Assembly (NCBI RefSeq): GCF_013401435.1
Contig: NZ_JACBGN010000027.1
Span: forward strand, 1 to 45,919
From: Streptomyces sp. BR123
Lineage (GTDB): Bacteria > Actinomycetota > Actinomycetes > Streptomycetales > Streptomycetaceae
Direction of reading: 5' to 3'
Length of the DNA stretch: 45,919 nucleotides
The notes below the pieces were generated by a model. It was given only the letters and a program-made list of their open reading frames with translations. It had not been told where the DNA came from and searched no databases. How positions within the stretch are numbered: the first letter of the stretch is position 1; the number at the start of each line of letters is the position of its first letter. Shown here in pieces: positions 25,794 through 34,582 of the stretch. The position numbers were made by a program, and so were the translations under genes.

Positions 25794-26321
25794 TCACATC
25801 GTCGCGGCGCGGCCGAAGACGACAGCCGGTTCCAGGTCGGCGCAGAAGATCCATGTCTGCGGGAGCCCGCCGTTACCGGCGAATCCGACGGCGTAGCCGT
25901 GCCCGACGGTGTGATTGTCGGTCTGATGCTTGCCCTCACCCCGGCCGGACGTGTGGCAAAAGGCCCGGTCAGCATATGTGTTGGCGTTCGGCCGCAGCCA
26001 CGGCGAGACATCCACCGCCAGCACGAGCCAGCCGTCCGCCCGCGGCAACGGCACCCTGGCCAGGGCCCGACGCAGCCGGGCGACGTCGATCCGGCCCTGG
26101 TCGAGTCCGCCGTACAGAGCCCCGTGCCCACGGCGGTGTTCGGGTGCGAGCGCGAGATCGACCAGCGTTCGCACGGGCCCGTCCGTGCACAGCGGCGCGT
26201 CGCACAACCCGAACAATGCGTCGCCCCTTGCAGTCAGACACGCGCACAGCTCCGATCGGACGTGTGACACTTCCGCGCACGCATGCCGCAGGCCGCTCTG
26301 GTGCATCAAACTCACGGACAC
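25794..26321 (-). pseudogene. IS701-like transposase, N-terminal fragment
   Basis: The reverse frame reads CLTARGDALFGLCDAPLCTD, VRTLVDLALAPEHRRGHGAL and RALARVPLPRADGWLVLAVD, ending with VSPWLRPNANTYADRAFCH. This is the N-terminal half of an IS701-related transposase family, including the first catalytic aspartate in LAVDVS. After GRGEGKHQ the sequence becomes unrelated and ends at a stop, so the remaining catalytic residues are absent. Confidence 0.72.
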
Positions 26322-26438
26322 GGCCTTCGTGCTGATCCACTCTGTGACGGAGCACAGGATCAGACGGGGGCCGCCTTCTCGTCCGCTGAACTGCGAAAAC
26401 GCCGACCAAGTTCGAGCCGCGTTCGACGCCGGACCATA

Positions 26439-26740
26439 AATGACAAGCTAAACTCTGGGCGCTCAAGAGCCGCCTGACCATTCCGCTGGCACACGTGCGC
26501 GGCGCCACAGCCGACCCCGGGATCGCCAAGGAGCCCAAGGGCTCCGCCTGGCACCCATGTCCCGGGCATCGTTACCGCCGGCACCTTTCACGTCGATGCG
26601 AACGGGTCTTCCGGGACGTCCGCGACCCGGCCAAGGCAGTGGTCATCCAACTGGCCGACGAGCGATACGCCCGCCTCGTGATCCAGGTCCTCGATGCCCG
26701 GGCGGCGGTGGCACTGGTCGAAAACGCCCTGCCCAACTGA
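26439..26740 (+). pseudogene. Broken second copy of the small PH-like gene
   Basis: The sequence matches the gene at 1207-1560 over its length: ALKSRLTIPLAHVRGATADP here against ALKSRLEIPLANVRGATHDP there, and ERVFRDVRDPAKAVVIQLAD against ERIFWDVRNPEKAIVIELAD. The middle (THVPGIVTAGTFHVD) is in another frame, so two compensating indels lie between about 26540 and 26605. The 5' end is damaged by extra bases within the DKLWALK codons. No regulator gene is next to this copy. Confidence 0.7.
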
Positions 26741-26822
26741 CCCCGCCTTCTCGCAAGTCAAGCCCGCTGCTCTCCGTGGTGACGCGGCAGGCGGCGACAG
26801 AGAGGAAAGGGGAAGAGAACTC

Positions 26823-27731
26823 GTGACCGACGAGACGGCAGGCATCGACAGCAACGGCTGTTCACTGGCCGGGACGTTCACCGAGGCGGCCCACCCGTCG
26901 CCGCCGCCCTGTTGTTCCCGGGATCAGGCAGGGTGAACCGCGATTCTGACGTACGGCTGCCCGGCGGACCGATGCTCAGGACGGGGGTCACCCGCGCTGT
27001 CGCGGACGCCCTGGCGAAGGCGCGAGGGCCGACACTGCGCTACGACAAGCGCGATGTAGGGGGCAGCAGCGGAGACTTCCTGCGCGCCGGGAGGGATGAC
27101 GGGCCGGCTGATGCGCAGGCCGCCCTCCCCTGGATCGCAGACCGGACCGCCGGCCTTTCCCTCCCGGTCGTCGGACACAGCGAGGGCGCCTGGTACGCCG
27201 CGCAGCTCGCCGCTGACGCCCAAGTGGCCGGAGTGGGTCCTGCTCTCCGCCGCCGCACGTCCTGGCGGCGACATCCTCGTCTGGCAGGCCGAGCACCTGG
27301 CCACCAGGTTGCCGCTGCCGGTCAAACTCGTCCTGCGGGTGTTGCGCACGAACGTCCACCGCCTCCAGCGCAGCAATCTGGAGAGGATCGCAGCCTCCGG
27401 TGACGCCGAGATGCGTCTTCAGGGACAGCGTGTCAACGCGCGGTGGACCTGTGACTTCGTCGCCCACGACCCGGCTCCTGCGCTCGCCCGGATCGCGGCT
27501 CCGGTCCTCTCGATCACAGGTGGCGGCGATCTCCAGGTTCCGCCCGAGGATGTCGACGCCATCGGCCGCTTGGTGCGCGGCCCCTTCCAAGGGCACGTCG
27601 TGGCCGACCTCAACCATCTCTTCCGGCCGGATCCGCGATCGCTGGGCCCCACAGGCTACCGAGGGATCACCGCCAGGAGGGGGAGCGAAGTGCTCCCCAG
27701 GCGGTCAACAGAGCCACCGCGAACACGGTGA
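26823..27731 (+). pseudogene. Alpha/beta hydrolase with two frameshifts
   Basis: A GTG at 26823 follows GGAAAGGGGAAGAG. The protein reads TDETAGIDSNGCSLAGTF, shifts frame near 26890, continues with LRYDKRDVGGSSGDFLRAGR and the nucleophile elbow VVGHSEGAWYAA, then shifts back near 27225 to give LVWQAEHLATRLPLPVKLVL and a C-terminal half with APVLSITGGGDLQVPPEDVD and DLNHLFRPDP. All catalytic elements of the fold are still readable, so decay, or assembly error, is recent. Its 3' end overlaps the convergent DoxX gene. Confidence 0.72.
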
Positions 27732-28041
27732 TGTTGCCGATGCTGTGGGGATATTCACCTCGGGTGACATGCACGACCGCGCCGCCGGCCATGACGCAGG
27801 CAAGGCCCGCCGCGGCGACCGGGGTGAGTACCGGGGCGATGTTCGTGGCGCGGGGAAGGATCAGCCCCACCGCACCAAGTACCTCCAGTACTCCGATCGC
27901 TTTGATCGTCTCGGGACGGAAGTCCACGACCCACGGCATGAGCGGGACCATGTCATCCGGGGACATGACCAGCTTCATCCCGCCGGCGGCGGTGAACAGT
28001 ACGGCGAGGAGGGCCTGGGCGACCCACAGGACGACGGGCAC
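27667..28041 (-). CDS. DoxX-like membrane protein
   Basis: 124 residues from the GTG at 28041. Four membrane helices are visible, starting with VVLWVAQALLAVLFTAAGGM and including VLEVLGAVGLILP, VLTPVAAAGLACVMAGGAVV and ITVFAVALLTAWGAL. The pattern matches the DoxX_2 group. These proteins are often induced by stress, and their biochemical role is not settled. The gene is divergent from a TetR gene, with mirrored promoter-operator elements between them. Confidence 0.85.
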   Translation of the reverse strand: MPVVLWVAQALLAVLFTAAGGMKLVMSPDDMVPLMPWVVDFRPETIKAIGVLEVLGAVGLILPRATNIAPVLTPVAAAGLACVMAGGAVVHVTRGEYPHSIGNITVFAVALLTAWGALRSPSWR

Positions 28042-28057
28042 GGCACACTCATTCCAT

Positions 28058-28131
28058 AAGTGAAGGGGACCCTGCGTTTTGATGTGAGGCTCAAGCTACC
28101 AGAACCGCAGGAGTACCTTCACTTGTAGGAT
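28058..28131. promoter_or_regulatory. Mirrored operator-promoters between doxX-like and tetR genes
   Basis: AAGTGAAGGGGACCCTGCG (28058-28076) and, inverted, AAGTGAAGGTACTCCTGCG (28106-28124) match at the outer 9 and inner 5 positions. Each is followed on its own strand by a -10-like box, TATGGA for the DoxX side and TAGGAT (28126-28131) for tetR. The tetR box ends seven bases before its ATG, so that transcript would be leaderless. The symmetry suggests one regulator controls both genes. Confidence 0.6.
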
Positions 28132-28138
28132 TCAGGCC

Positions 28139-28789
28139 ATGGGATCCGAGCAGAGCCGAAGGCTGCGCAGGGACGCCGAAGACAACCGGCAACGCATCAT
28201 GGCGGCTGCCCGCACGGTGTTCGCCGAGCGCGGGCTGAGTGCGCCCCTGGAGGACGTCGCGCGAAAGGCGGAGGTCAACATCGCCACGCTCTACCGGCGT
28301 TTCCCCGAGCGGGAAGCCCTGATCGAAGCGGTGCTGGCCGACCGCATGACCGATCTGGCCCGCCTCGCCGAGGAGGCGATGCACACCCCCGACCCCTGGG
28401 AAGGCTTCAAGGGCTTCGTCGAGCGCATCTGCGCCATGCAGGCCGCCGACCGCGCCGTCACCGAAGCCTTCACCGCCTGCTTCCCCGACTCACCGGCGAT
28501 GGAAGAACCACGTTCCCGCGCCATAGAAGCTCTTGACGCCCTGATCCGGCGCGCGCAGCAGCAGCACCGCCTGCGCTCCGAGATCACCAGCAGCGACGTC
28601 ATCCTGTTCCTGATGGCCAACACCGGCGTGCTGTCCTCCACCCGCCACGCCGCCCCCGGCGCCTGGCAGCGCCTGGTCTCCCTGCTGCTCGACTCCTGCC
28701 GCCCCGACGGGCCCACGTCGCCGCTGCCGCCCGTTCCCGGCCCCGAGGAACTTCACGACGCGATGCTCGCAGCACGCCCGCGTCGCTGA
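28139..28789 (+). CDS. TetR-family transcriptional regulator
   Basis: 216 residues. The HTH reads NRQRIMAAARTVFAERGLSA, then PLEDVARKAEVNIATLYRRF and PEREALIEAVLADRM. The C-terminal part (AVTEAFTACFPDSPAMEEPR) fits the group often found next to small oxidoreductase or DoxX genes. It is divergent from the DoxX-like gene and probably represses it through the mirrored sites between them. Confidence 0.9.
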   Translation: MGSEQSRRLRRDAEDNRQRIMAAARTVFAERGLSAPLEDVARKAEVNIATLYRRFPEREALIEAVLADRMTDLARLAEEAMHTPDPWEGFKGFVERICAMQAADRAVTEAFTACFPDSPAMEEPRSRAIEALDALIRRAQQQHRLRSEITSSDVILFLMANTGVLSSTRHAAPGAWQRLVSLLLDSCRPDGPTSPLPPVPGPEELHDAMLAARPRR

Positions 28790-28879
28790 TCGAAGACCGT
28801 TACGCCCCGGCCGGGCGGCCCCGCGCTGCGCGCACAGGCCCTGTTCGCCGCCTGCGGGGGGCGTCCGGCCGGGGCCGGA

Positions 28880-29199
28880 GGCCAGCGGCTGGGTCCTGGG
28901 CAGCATTCCTGACGAGGAAGAGCGGTTCGCGGACTTCGAGCGCATGAGCCCGGTCGCGCCGGCCGTGATGCGCATTGACCCGCACGGTGGAGTTCCTGGA
29001 CCTGGTGACCGCCTGCCACTCGTTCGTCGCCGCGGCTGTCCACGGTCTGCGGGACCGCACCCTGAGCGAGGACGAGTGCGCGATCGTGCACTCCAACGCC
29101 GCGAAGGTGCGGGCGACACCGGACTGGATCGAGACCGCGGTGGACACCGGCAAGGTCGACATGGACGACGAGGTCGCCCGGCTGTTGAAGGGCGAGTAG
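28880..29199 (+). pseudogene. Unrecognised conserved protein, frameshifted
   Basis: The first frame reads WVLGSIPDEEERFADFERMS and APAVMR. At about 28972 it shifts to TRTVEFLDLVTACHSFVAAA, LRDRTLSEDECAIVHSNAAK and DTGKVDMDDEVARLLKGE, ending at 29199. Joined, this makes a helical protein of about 105 residues of a type I have seen only as hypothetical. Its first 15 codons recur at 22.66-22.71 kb. Confidence 0.5.
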
Positions 29200-29214
29200 C
29201 CGTGCCCCGCGCCT

Positions 29215-29530
29215 CCCGGCGACGGAGGGATGCGGACTTCCGCCAGCTCGTCCCGCGACCAGCCTGTCCGCCCGCCAGGTCCGCGACGGCTCGCCGCCCT
29301 GCGCGACCAGGCCGCGGAGAAGGGCCGGCGCCGCTGACGTGGACCCGCGACGTCGGCTACCTGCTCGGCGCCGAACGCGATGTCCTGGAGACCTACGAGC
29401 AGGCCGTGGTGGGCGAGAAGCTGACCGAGTTCCGCCGATTCATCACCGGCACCTTCGCCCCTCACGCCGCCGCCCACCCGAACGACACGTGGGTGCGGCA
29501 CATCGTCGCCCAGCTCAACTCCAACGAGTC
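29215..29530 (+). other. Coding-like fragment, no family recognised
   Basis: One forward frame shows natural-looking sequence from about 29336: WTRDVGYLLGAERDVLETYE, then QAVVGEKLTEFRRFITGTFA and NDTWVRHIVAQLNSNES. It has no start of its own and runs into the IS5 remnant. It may be the rest of the gene whose other part ends at 29199, or a separate fragment. Confidence 0.35.
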
Positions 29531-29745
29531 CACCTCCGCCTCACCATCAAGATCGTCTTCCGGCCCAAGGACGCCTCCGGCTTTCGTGATGCTGCCCCGC
29601 CGTTGGGCGGTCGAACGGTCGCTTGCCTGGATGATGCACGCCCGCCGGCACGCCCGGGACTACGAACGCCTCGTCCAGCACTCCGAGACCCTGATCACTT
29701 GGCCGCGCCCTCATGACCAGGCGCCTCGCGGAGGGGGCCACCCCG
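29531..29745 (+). pseudogene. IS5-family transposase, C-terminal remnant
   Basis: Three frames together give the IS5 C-terminus: LTIKIVFRPKDASGF, then after one extra base near 29585 VMLPRRWAVERSLAWMMHAR and DYERLVQHSETLITW, then after a second shift near 29700 ALMTRRLAEG. The catalytic glutamate in WAVERS is retained. Nothing of the N-terminal two-thirds is present. Confidence 0.7.
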
Positions 29746-29823
29746 AGCTGGCCGGGCAGTTGCCTCTCGGGGTGTTCTGTCTCAGTGAGTCAAGGGGCCA
29801 CTGACAATCCTGCCGCCGACACG

Positions 29824-29877
29824 CTTGCGCGGCTAACAAAGAGCCTTACGCTGGGGGCGCGAGCTAACAACGTTAGC
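29824..29877 (+). promoter_or_regulatory. Promoter and TetR-type operator of the SRPBCC-tetR operon
   Basis: TTGCGC and TACGCT, 16 bases apart, form a plausible promoter at about 29825-29852. Just downstream lies the perfect palindrome GCTAAC-AAC-GTTAGC (29863-29877), and a GGCTAACA half-site lies in the spacer. The ATG of the first gene is at 29901. The layout suits repression by the TetR protein encoded second in the operon. Confidence 0.6.
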
Positions 29878-29900
29878 CGACTCATTCCCTGCCAGTTCCC

Positions 29901-30331
29901 ATGCACGCTGTCCGTACCCACATCGACATCGCCGCCCCCGCTTCCCGCGTGTGGCAGGTGCTCACCGACTTCGACGCGTACCCGCATCGGAACCCCTTCA
30001 TCTCAGCATCAAGGGCATGCCCGAGAGGGGCGCAGTGCTACGGAACGTCATCGTCAACAACGGCTCCACCATGCGCTTCCGCCCCACGGTCCGTGCTGCC
30101 GTCCCCGGCAGGGAGCTGCGCTGGCTCGGGCGGCTCGGGCTGCCCGGTCTCCTCGACGGGGAGCACTCCTTCCTCATCGAGGAGACCGGGCCCGGCAGCG
30201 TACGGCTCACTCAGGCCGAGACCTTCACCGGCGCCCTCGTGGCCGTGCCCTTCGTACGCCGCAAGCTCGACGTCCACGACGCCTCCGCGGCGATGAACTC
30301 CGCCCTCAGGCAGCGAGCCGAACACCAGTGA
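29901..30331 (+). pseudogene. SRPBCC (START-like) family protein, one frameshift
   Basis: The ATG at 29901 gives HAVRTHIDIAAPASRVWQVL and TDFDAYPHRNPFI, a typical SRPBCC N-terminus. At about 30000 the frame changes and continues with SIKGMPERGAVLRNVIV, RELRWLGRLGLPGLLDGEHS and RLTQAETFTGALVAVPFVRR, ending at 30331. Such proteins bind hydrophobic ligands in a large pocket. The stop overlaps the next start by GTGA. One missing base would restore the gene, so an assembly error is possible. Confidence 0.75.
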
Positions 30332-30908
30332 GCACCCACCAGCAGCCCGTCCGCACCCCGCGCACCCCCCGCGCCGCCCAGATCGCCGCCGCCACCCGCG
30401 GCCTGCTGGAGGAGCGCGGCCACGACGAACTGACCATGCGCGCCCTCGCCGAGCGCCTCGGCATCCGCGCTCCCTCCCTCTACAAGCACTTCCGCAACAA
30501 GGAGGCCGTGGAAGCGGCCCTCGTGGAGGACGCCCTCGCCGAGATGGGTGCGGCCCGGCCCTGCACGCCGCCCTGGGCGAAGTGCCCGCCGCCGACCGCG
30601 TGCCCGCGGTCCTGGCCGCCTACCGGCGGCATGCCCTCGCCCACCCCGGCCTCTACCGCCTGGCGACCACCGGCCCGCTGCCGCGCGCCGCCCTGCCTGG
30701 CGGGCTGGAGGAGTGGGCCGGAAGCCCGTTCTTCCTCGCCACGGACGAACCCCACCTCGCGCAGGCCCTCTGGTCGTACGCGCACGGCATGGTGCTCCTC
30801 GAACTCGACCACCGCTACCCGGACGGCTCCGACCTCGACCTCACGTGGCAGGCGGGCGCCCGCGCCTTCACCGCTTCCGGCCGGCGTTCAGCGCTGGACG
30901 TGCCGTAG
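30328..30908 (+). pseudogene. TetR-family regulator, one frameshift
   Basis: GTG at 30328 overlaps the SRPBCC stop. The first 75 residues hold a complete HTH: AQIAAATRGLLEERGHDELT, RALAERLGIRAPSLYKHFRN. After EDALAEMG the frame shifts near 30550-30560, and the ligand domain continues as ALHAALGEVPAADRVPAVLA and HALAHPGLYRLATTGPLPRA to 30908. The C-terminal domain is of the WHG type. It was the likely repressor of its own operon through the GTTAGC palindrome. Confidence 0.75.
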
Positions 30909-31190
30909 CATCTCGTCGGCCAGGCGCCGGTCCAGCGCCGCGGGGAGAGTATGCCCCAGGCCCTCGACGGTGACCAGGCGCGTGCCGGGGACAGCGGGGG
31001 CGGTGGCCCGGCCGTGGGCGGGCGGGAACATGGGGTCCTCGGTGCCGTGCAGCACCAGCGCCGACGCGGTGACGGCGGCCACGTCCGCAGCGCGGCGCCA
31101 GCCGCTCCTGCGAGGGTACGGTTGAGCCCGGACCGCCGGTCGCACGCCCGCTCGTACACCCGCTCCGCTATCGCACGGTACTCGGCCCCC
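30888..31190 (-). pseudogene. Alpha/beta hydrolase, C-terminal fragment
   Basis: The reverse frame ends with TASALVLHGTEDPMFPPAHG and LVTVEGLGHTLPAALDRRLA, supplying the acid and histidine of an alpha/beta hydrolase triad. Upstream, a neighbouring frame carries YERACDRRSGLNRTLA, which belongs in front of RSGWRRAADVAAV, so there is a frameshift near 31110. The nucleophile half of the protein is missing. It overlaps the end of the convergent tetR gene by 21 bases. Confidence 0.65.
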
Positions 31191-31196
31191 GATCAC

Positions 31197-31411
31197 CGCT
31201 TATACCGCGGAGAACGACGAGCTGGCCCGCAGGTCGGCGATTTGCTGGTCCCGGATCTCGGCGGTGTCGGCGGGCGTGGGAGCCATCGGTTCCCCTCAGA
31301 GTGGGGCTGCTCACAGGCTATCGGCCCGGGTCAGCCGGAGGTTCAAAAACAGCATGCCCGTTGATCACGCTGTCGCACCGGGAAACTCCAAGATCCCCGA
31401 CAGAGTCAAGC
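31197..31411. other. Gene-poor stretch ending in an IS-like end
   Basis: On the minus strand a short frame, MAPTPADTAEIRDQQIADLR, starts near 31288 and is soon stopped. Bases 31383-31411 are the left copy of a 29-base sequence that recurs at 33177-33205 in the same orientation. No complete gene is present. Confidence 0.4.
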
Positions 31412-33205
31412 TCAGTGAGCTGCCGGTCCGACAGGCCGAGCAGGAACTGCAGCACACAGACGGTGGCCAGCTGAGCAGGCGAGAGACCCGGACGCCCATC
31501 CCGTGGATACCAGTCGGCGAAGTCCTCGTCGCACCACAGTCCATCGAGGCGGTCCCGTACCCATATCGCCGTCGTGCCACCCGGGTTGCTCGCCCGCGCG
31601 ACCTGCGCAGTCAGAGGCGGCACATGCTCACCGGAACGGGGGCGGAGGGACAACGGGCACCTCGACATCAGCATCGATCGGCGGAACCACCCGAAGGCCG
31701 CCGAGGCGGTCCGCTGCCGCATCGACTTCAAGTACGCCATGGCCATGGAGCTGGACGATCCCGGTTTCCATCACAGCGTGCTGGCCGACTTCCGCGACCG
31801 GCTCGCTGAAGACGGCCGTGCCGACCGGCTCCTCGACCTCGCGCTGGCCCGTCTCAAGGAGGCCGGACTGGTGCGCGAGCGCACCACGCAGCGCACCGAC
31901 TCCACCCATGTCCTGGCCGCGGTGCGTGACCTGACCCGCCTGGAGCTGATCACCGAGGCCGTCCGTGCCGCACTCGAAGAAGTCGCCGGCACGTCCCCGC
32001 ACCTGCTCGACGAACTGGTCGATGAGGACTGGGGGCTCCGCTACGGCCGGCCGGTCCGCCTGGGCAAGAACCCCCACCAAACCCAAGACCAGGATCCTTG
32101 CCACCGGAAACGACGCCGTCCGGCTCCTGGAACACCTCGACCGGCACGGAGCCGACCGCACCACCGGTCCCCGTGTCCAGGCCCTGCGCCAGGTCATGGT
32201 GCAGAACTACCACTATGACGCCGCAGGACACCTGCGCTGGCGCACCGCCGAGAAGCAATGCGGCCCCGGGCTGCCGCCCTCGCCCCGGGCGATCGTCTCT
32301 CCCTACGACACCTCGGCCCGCTACGCACGGCACGGCCACATCATCAGCTGGAAGGGATTCTCCGCTCATCTGACCGAGACCTGCGCTCCCGACGGACCCA
32401 ACGTGATCACGGACGTGGCCACCACCGCGGCCACCGCCCACGACAGCCAGGTCCTGCCCGGCATCCACACACGCTTGGCGCGTCGCGGACTGCTGCCCGC
32501 CGAGCACCTGGTCGACGCCGGCTACACCTCCCTGCCCCACCTGGAACAAGCCGCCCGTGAACACCAGGTCACCGTCTCCGGGCCGCTGCGGAGCAACCCC
32601 ACCCGCCAGCACCGCCAGAACGAGGGCTTCGCCCGGGACGACTTCCACATCGACTACGACCGCCAGCAGGTCACCTGCCCCCAGGGGCAAGTCAGCCAGG
32701 GCTGGCATGGCCCCTACCCGACCTCCTCGCCCACCGCGGCCCCGCTGATCGTGGCCCGGTTCACCAAGAGCCAGTGCCGCCCCTGCCCCGTCCGATCCCG
32801 CTGCACGTCCACCGTCGACAGCGCCCGCACCGTGGGTTTTCCCCCGCGCGAACTCCGCGACCTGCAGCTCCGCGTCCACACCGAGCAGCAGACACCCCAG
32901 TGGAAGGCCCGTTACGCGGTCCGCTCCGGAGTGGAGGGCACGGTCAATGAGTTCGCCCACGGACACGGCATGCGCCGCTGCCGCTACCGAGGACAGGGAA
33001 AGGCACACGTCCAACACGTCCTGACGGCCATCGCCGTCAACATCGAGCGCCTCAGCGGACTTCCACCCACCGAGGAAGCCCCCATGCCGCGCCAACCGAC
33101 TGCCTCCAGAACTACCTCGACCGGCGCGAGATCCCCCGGCCGAAGTCGTGGCGAACCCTGGGCACCTGACCTCGGCAACTCCAAGATCCCCGACAGAGTC
33201 AAGCT
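31383..33205. mobile_element. Scrambled IS1182-like element between 29-base direct repeats
   Basis: Identical 29-base sequences, starting AACTCCAAGATCCCCGACAG, lie at 31383-31411 and 33177-33205 in the same direction. Between them the N-terminal coding segment of the transposase is on the minus strand (about 31419-31665) and the rest on the plus strand (from 31696). The right copy lies directly against an IS630 transposase gene broken at its PAYSPDL codons, so the element inserted there. Confidence 0.65.
31419..31665 (-). pseudogene. IS1182-family transposase, N-terminal segment (inverted)
   Basis: On the minus strand the frame reads LRPRSGEHVPPLTAQVARAS, TTAIWVRDRLDGLWCDEDFA and GLSPAQLATVCVLQFLLGLS, ending at DRQ. 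In intact relatives DRQ is followed by AAEAVRCRID. That continuation is found on the opposite strand from 31698. The first 85 residues of the transposase have therefore been inverted relative to the rest. Confidence 0.75.
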
Positions 33206-33221
33206 GAGGTCGGGTGAGTAG
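31696..33221 (+). pseudogene. IS1182-family transposase, central and C-terminal part
   Basis: The frame begins KAAEAVRCRIDFKYAMAMEL and continues with RTTQRTDSTHVLAAVRDLTR, which holds the first catalytic aspartate. At about 32070-32080, in a C-rich run, it shifts to the frame reading [40 protein letters not shown] and [20 protein letters not shown] (catalytic glutamate). The IS1182 DDE domain is otherwise complete. Frameshift and inverted N-terminus make the gene inactive. Confidence 0.8.
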
Positions 33222-33590
33222 GCAGGCAGGAGGAACACCGCCAGCCACTCACGCTCGGCGATCAGCTCGCCCATGGCGCGGGAGACGTGCGTGTTCAGGC
33301 GGTCCCACACCAGCACGATCGGTGCCTTGACGATCTGGTGGACGCCGTCGATCAGCGCGATGAAGTCACGCTCGCCCATGCTGCGGCGCTTGCCTTTGCC
33401 CGCTCGGTGGGTGCGCACGCGGTGGCACAGTCGGGTGCGGTGGCCGGGCCGCATCGCGATCAGCCCGGCCACCGACAGGCGCCCCGAGCGGCGTCCACTC
33501 ACCGTTACGACCTGCGTGTGGCCGCGCCGGCCCCGGGTGCGTCCTGCGGGCGGCCGGCGGGTGGACCCGGCTTCGTCCTCGAAGCAGCAT
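33212..33590 (-). pseudogene. IS630-family transposase, interrupted
   Basis: Reverse frame: FEDEAGSTRRPPAGRTRGRR with the first catalytic acid, then ALIDGVHQIVKAPIVLVWDR and LNTHVSRAMGELIAEREWLA with the second aspartate. It ends in [10 protein letters not shown] where the IS1182-like element begins, so the catalytic glutamate and C-terminus are cut off. It differs clearly from the intact IS630 at 13.2-14.3 kb. Confidence 0.78.
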
Positions 33591-33591
33591 G

Positions 33592-33631
33592 CCCTTCTCC
33601 GGGATACCGGGATCGGTATCCCGGAGAAGGG
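33592..33631 (-). terminator. Perfect 18-bp hairpin after the NmrA-like gene
   Basis: CCCTTCTCCGGGATACCG (33592-33609), loop GGAT, and its exact complement (33614-33631). It lies about 33 bases after the stop of the leftward NmrA-like gene and is the probable end of the MarR-controlled operon. There is no T-run, as is common in Streptomyces. Confidence 0.65.
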
Positions 33632-33663
33632 TGAGGGGCGGGGGCAGACGGTTGGGCGGTCGG

Positions 33664-34530
33664 TCAGGCGGTCTTGGTGAACGTGTGGAGATGTTCGCGG
33701 AGGAAGGCGTGCAGTGTCCTGGCGGGGCGGCCGAGGATGGTCTCGATGGTGTCGTTGGGAGATTCCGGGCGGGCGATGGCCAGTTGCTGGATCTCTACCA
33801 CGTGGCTGGCGAGCCAGGGCGGCATATGTGCGGTGGACAGGAGGTGGCTGTGGAACTCGCTCGGTGGCAGGTCGATGTAGCGAACGGGGCGGCAGGTCAG
33901 CTCGCCGAGTAGACGGGCGAGCCCGGGGTGGCTGAAGGCCTGCGGGCCGGTCAGGGTGTAGGTGGCGCCGGCAAGGCTGGGGCGCAGGAGGGTCTCGGCG
34001 GCGACGTCGGCGATGTCTCGGACGTCGATGTAGTTACAGGGTGCCTCGCGCATGGTCCCGACGAGTACGCCCTCGGCAATCGCTGGGGCGTTCAAGAGCA
34101 GCTTTTGCATGAATGCGTAGGGCCGGAGCAGCGTGGCCGTCATCTCGGTTGTCGCCAGGTGTTCCTCGATCCGCCAGTGGCTGCGTGAGATGGCCACCGG
34201 TGAGGCGGGCTCGGCTGCTGGGGCGGAGAGTTTGACCACGTGCCGTACCCCGCAGTGGGCTGCGGCGTCTATCACGTTGGTCTCCAGCTCGGCTTGACGC
34301 GGGCTGTTGGCCATGGCGAGGAACAGTTGCGTGGATCCCTCGAATGCGTCGTGGAGCGTCTGAGGGTCTGCGGCGTCCGCACCGATGATCTCGACTGGCG
34401 TGTTTGCGCCGATGGCGGCGCGCAGATTGTCGGGCGTACGGCTGACGGCGCGGCAGGGGATTTCGAGTTCGATGAGCCGCCGGAGCAGGGCGCTTCCGGT
34501 GGCGCCGGTGGCGCCGATGATGGTGATCAC
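33664..34530 (-). CDS. NmrA-like NAD(P)-binding oxidoreductase
   Basis: 288 residues from the GTG at 34530, with GAAAGG eight bases upstream. The Rossmann motif is IGATGATGSALLRRL. Later segments are GSTQLFLAMANSPRQAELET, FMQKLLLNAPAIAEG and ATYTLTGPQAFSHPGLARLL, all typical of the NmrA family. It is a paralogue in type, not a close copy, of the gene at 12367-13173. It lies 52 bases after a small membrane-protein gene on the same strand and should be co-transcribed with it under MarR control. Confidence 0.87.
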   Translation of the reverse strand: MITIIGATGATGSALLRRLIELEIPCRAVSRTPDNLRAAIGANTPVEIIGADAADPQTLHDAFEGSTQLFLAMANSPRQAELETNVIDAAAHCGVRHVVKLSAPAAEPASPVAISRSHWRIEEHLATTEMTATLLRPYAFMQKLLLNAPAIAEGVLVGTMREAPCNYIDVRDIADVAAETLLRPSLAGATYTLTGPQAFSHPGLARLLGELTCRPVRYIDLPPSEFHSHLLSTAHMPPWLASHVVEIQQLAIARPESPNDTIETILGRPARTLHAFLREHLHTFTKTA

Positions 34531-34582
34531 AGTGTGCCTTTCGTGAGTGAGGGGTCTGGAGAATCGGATGGGAAGGGCTGGG

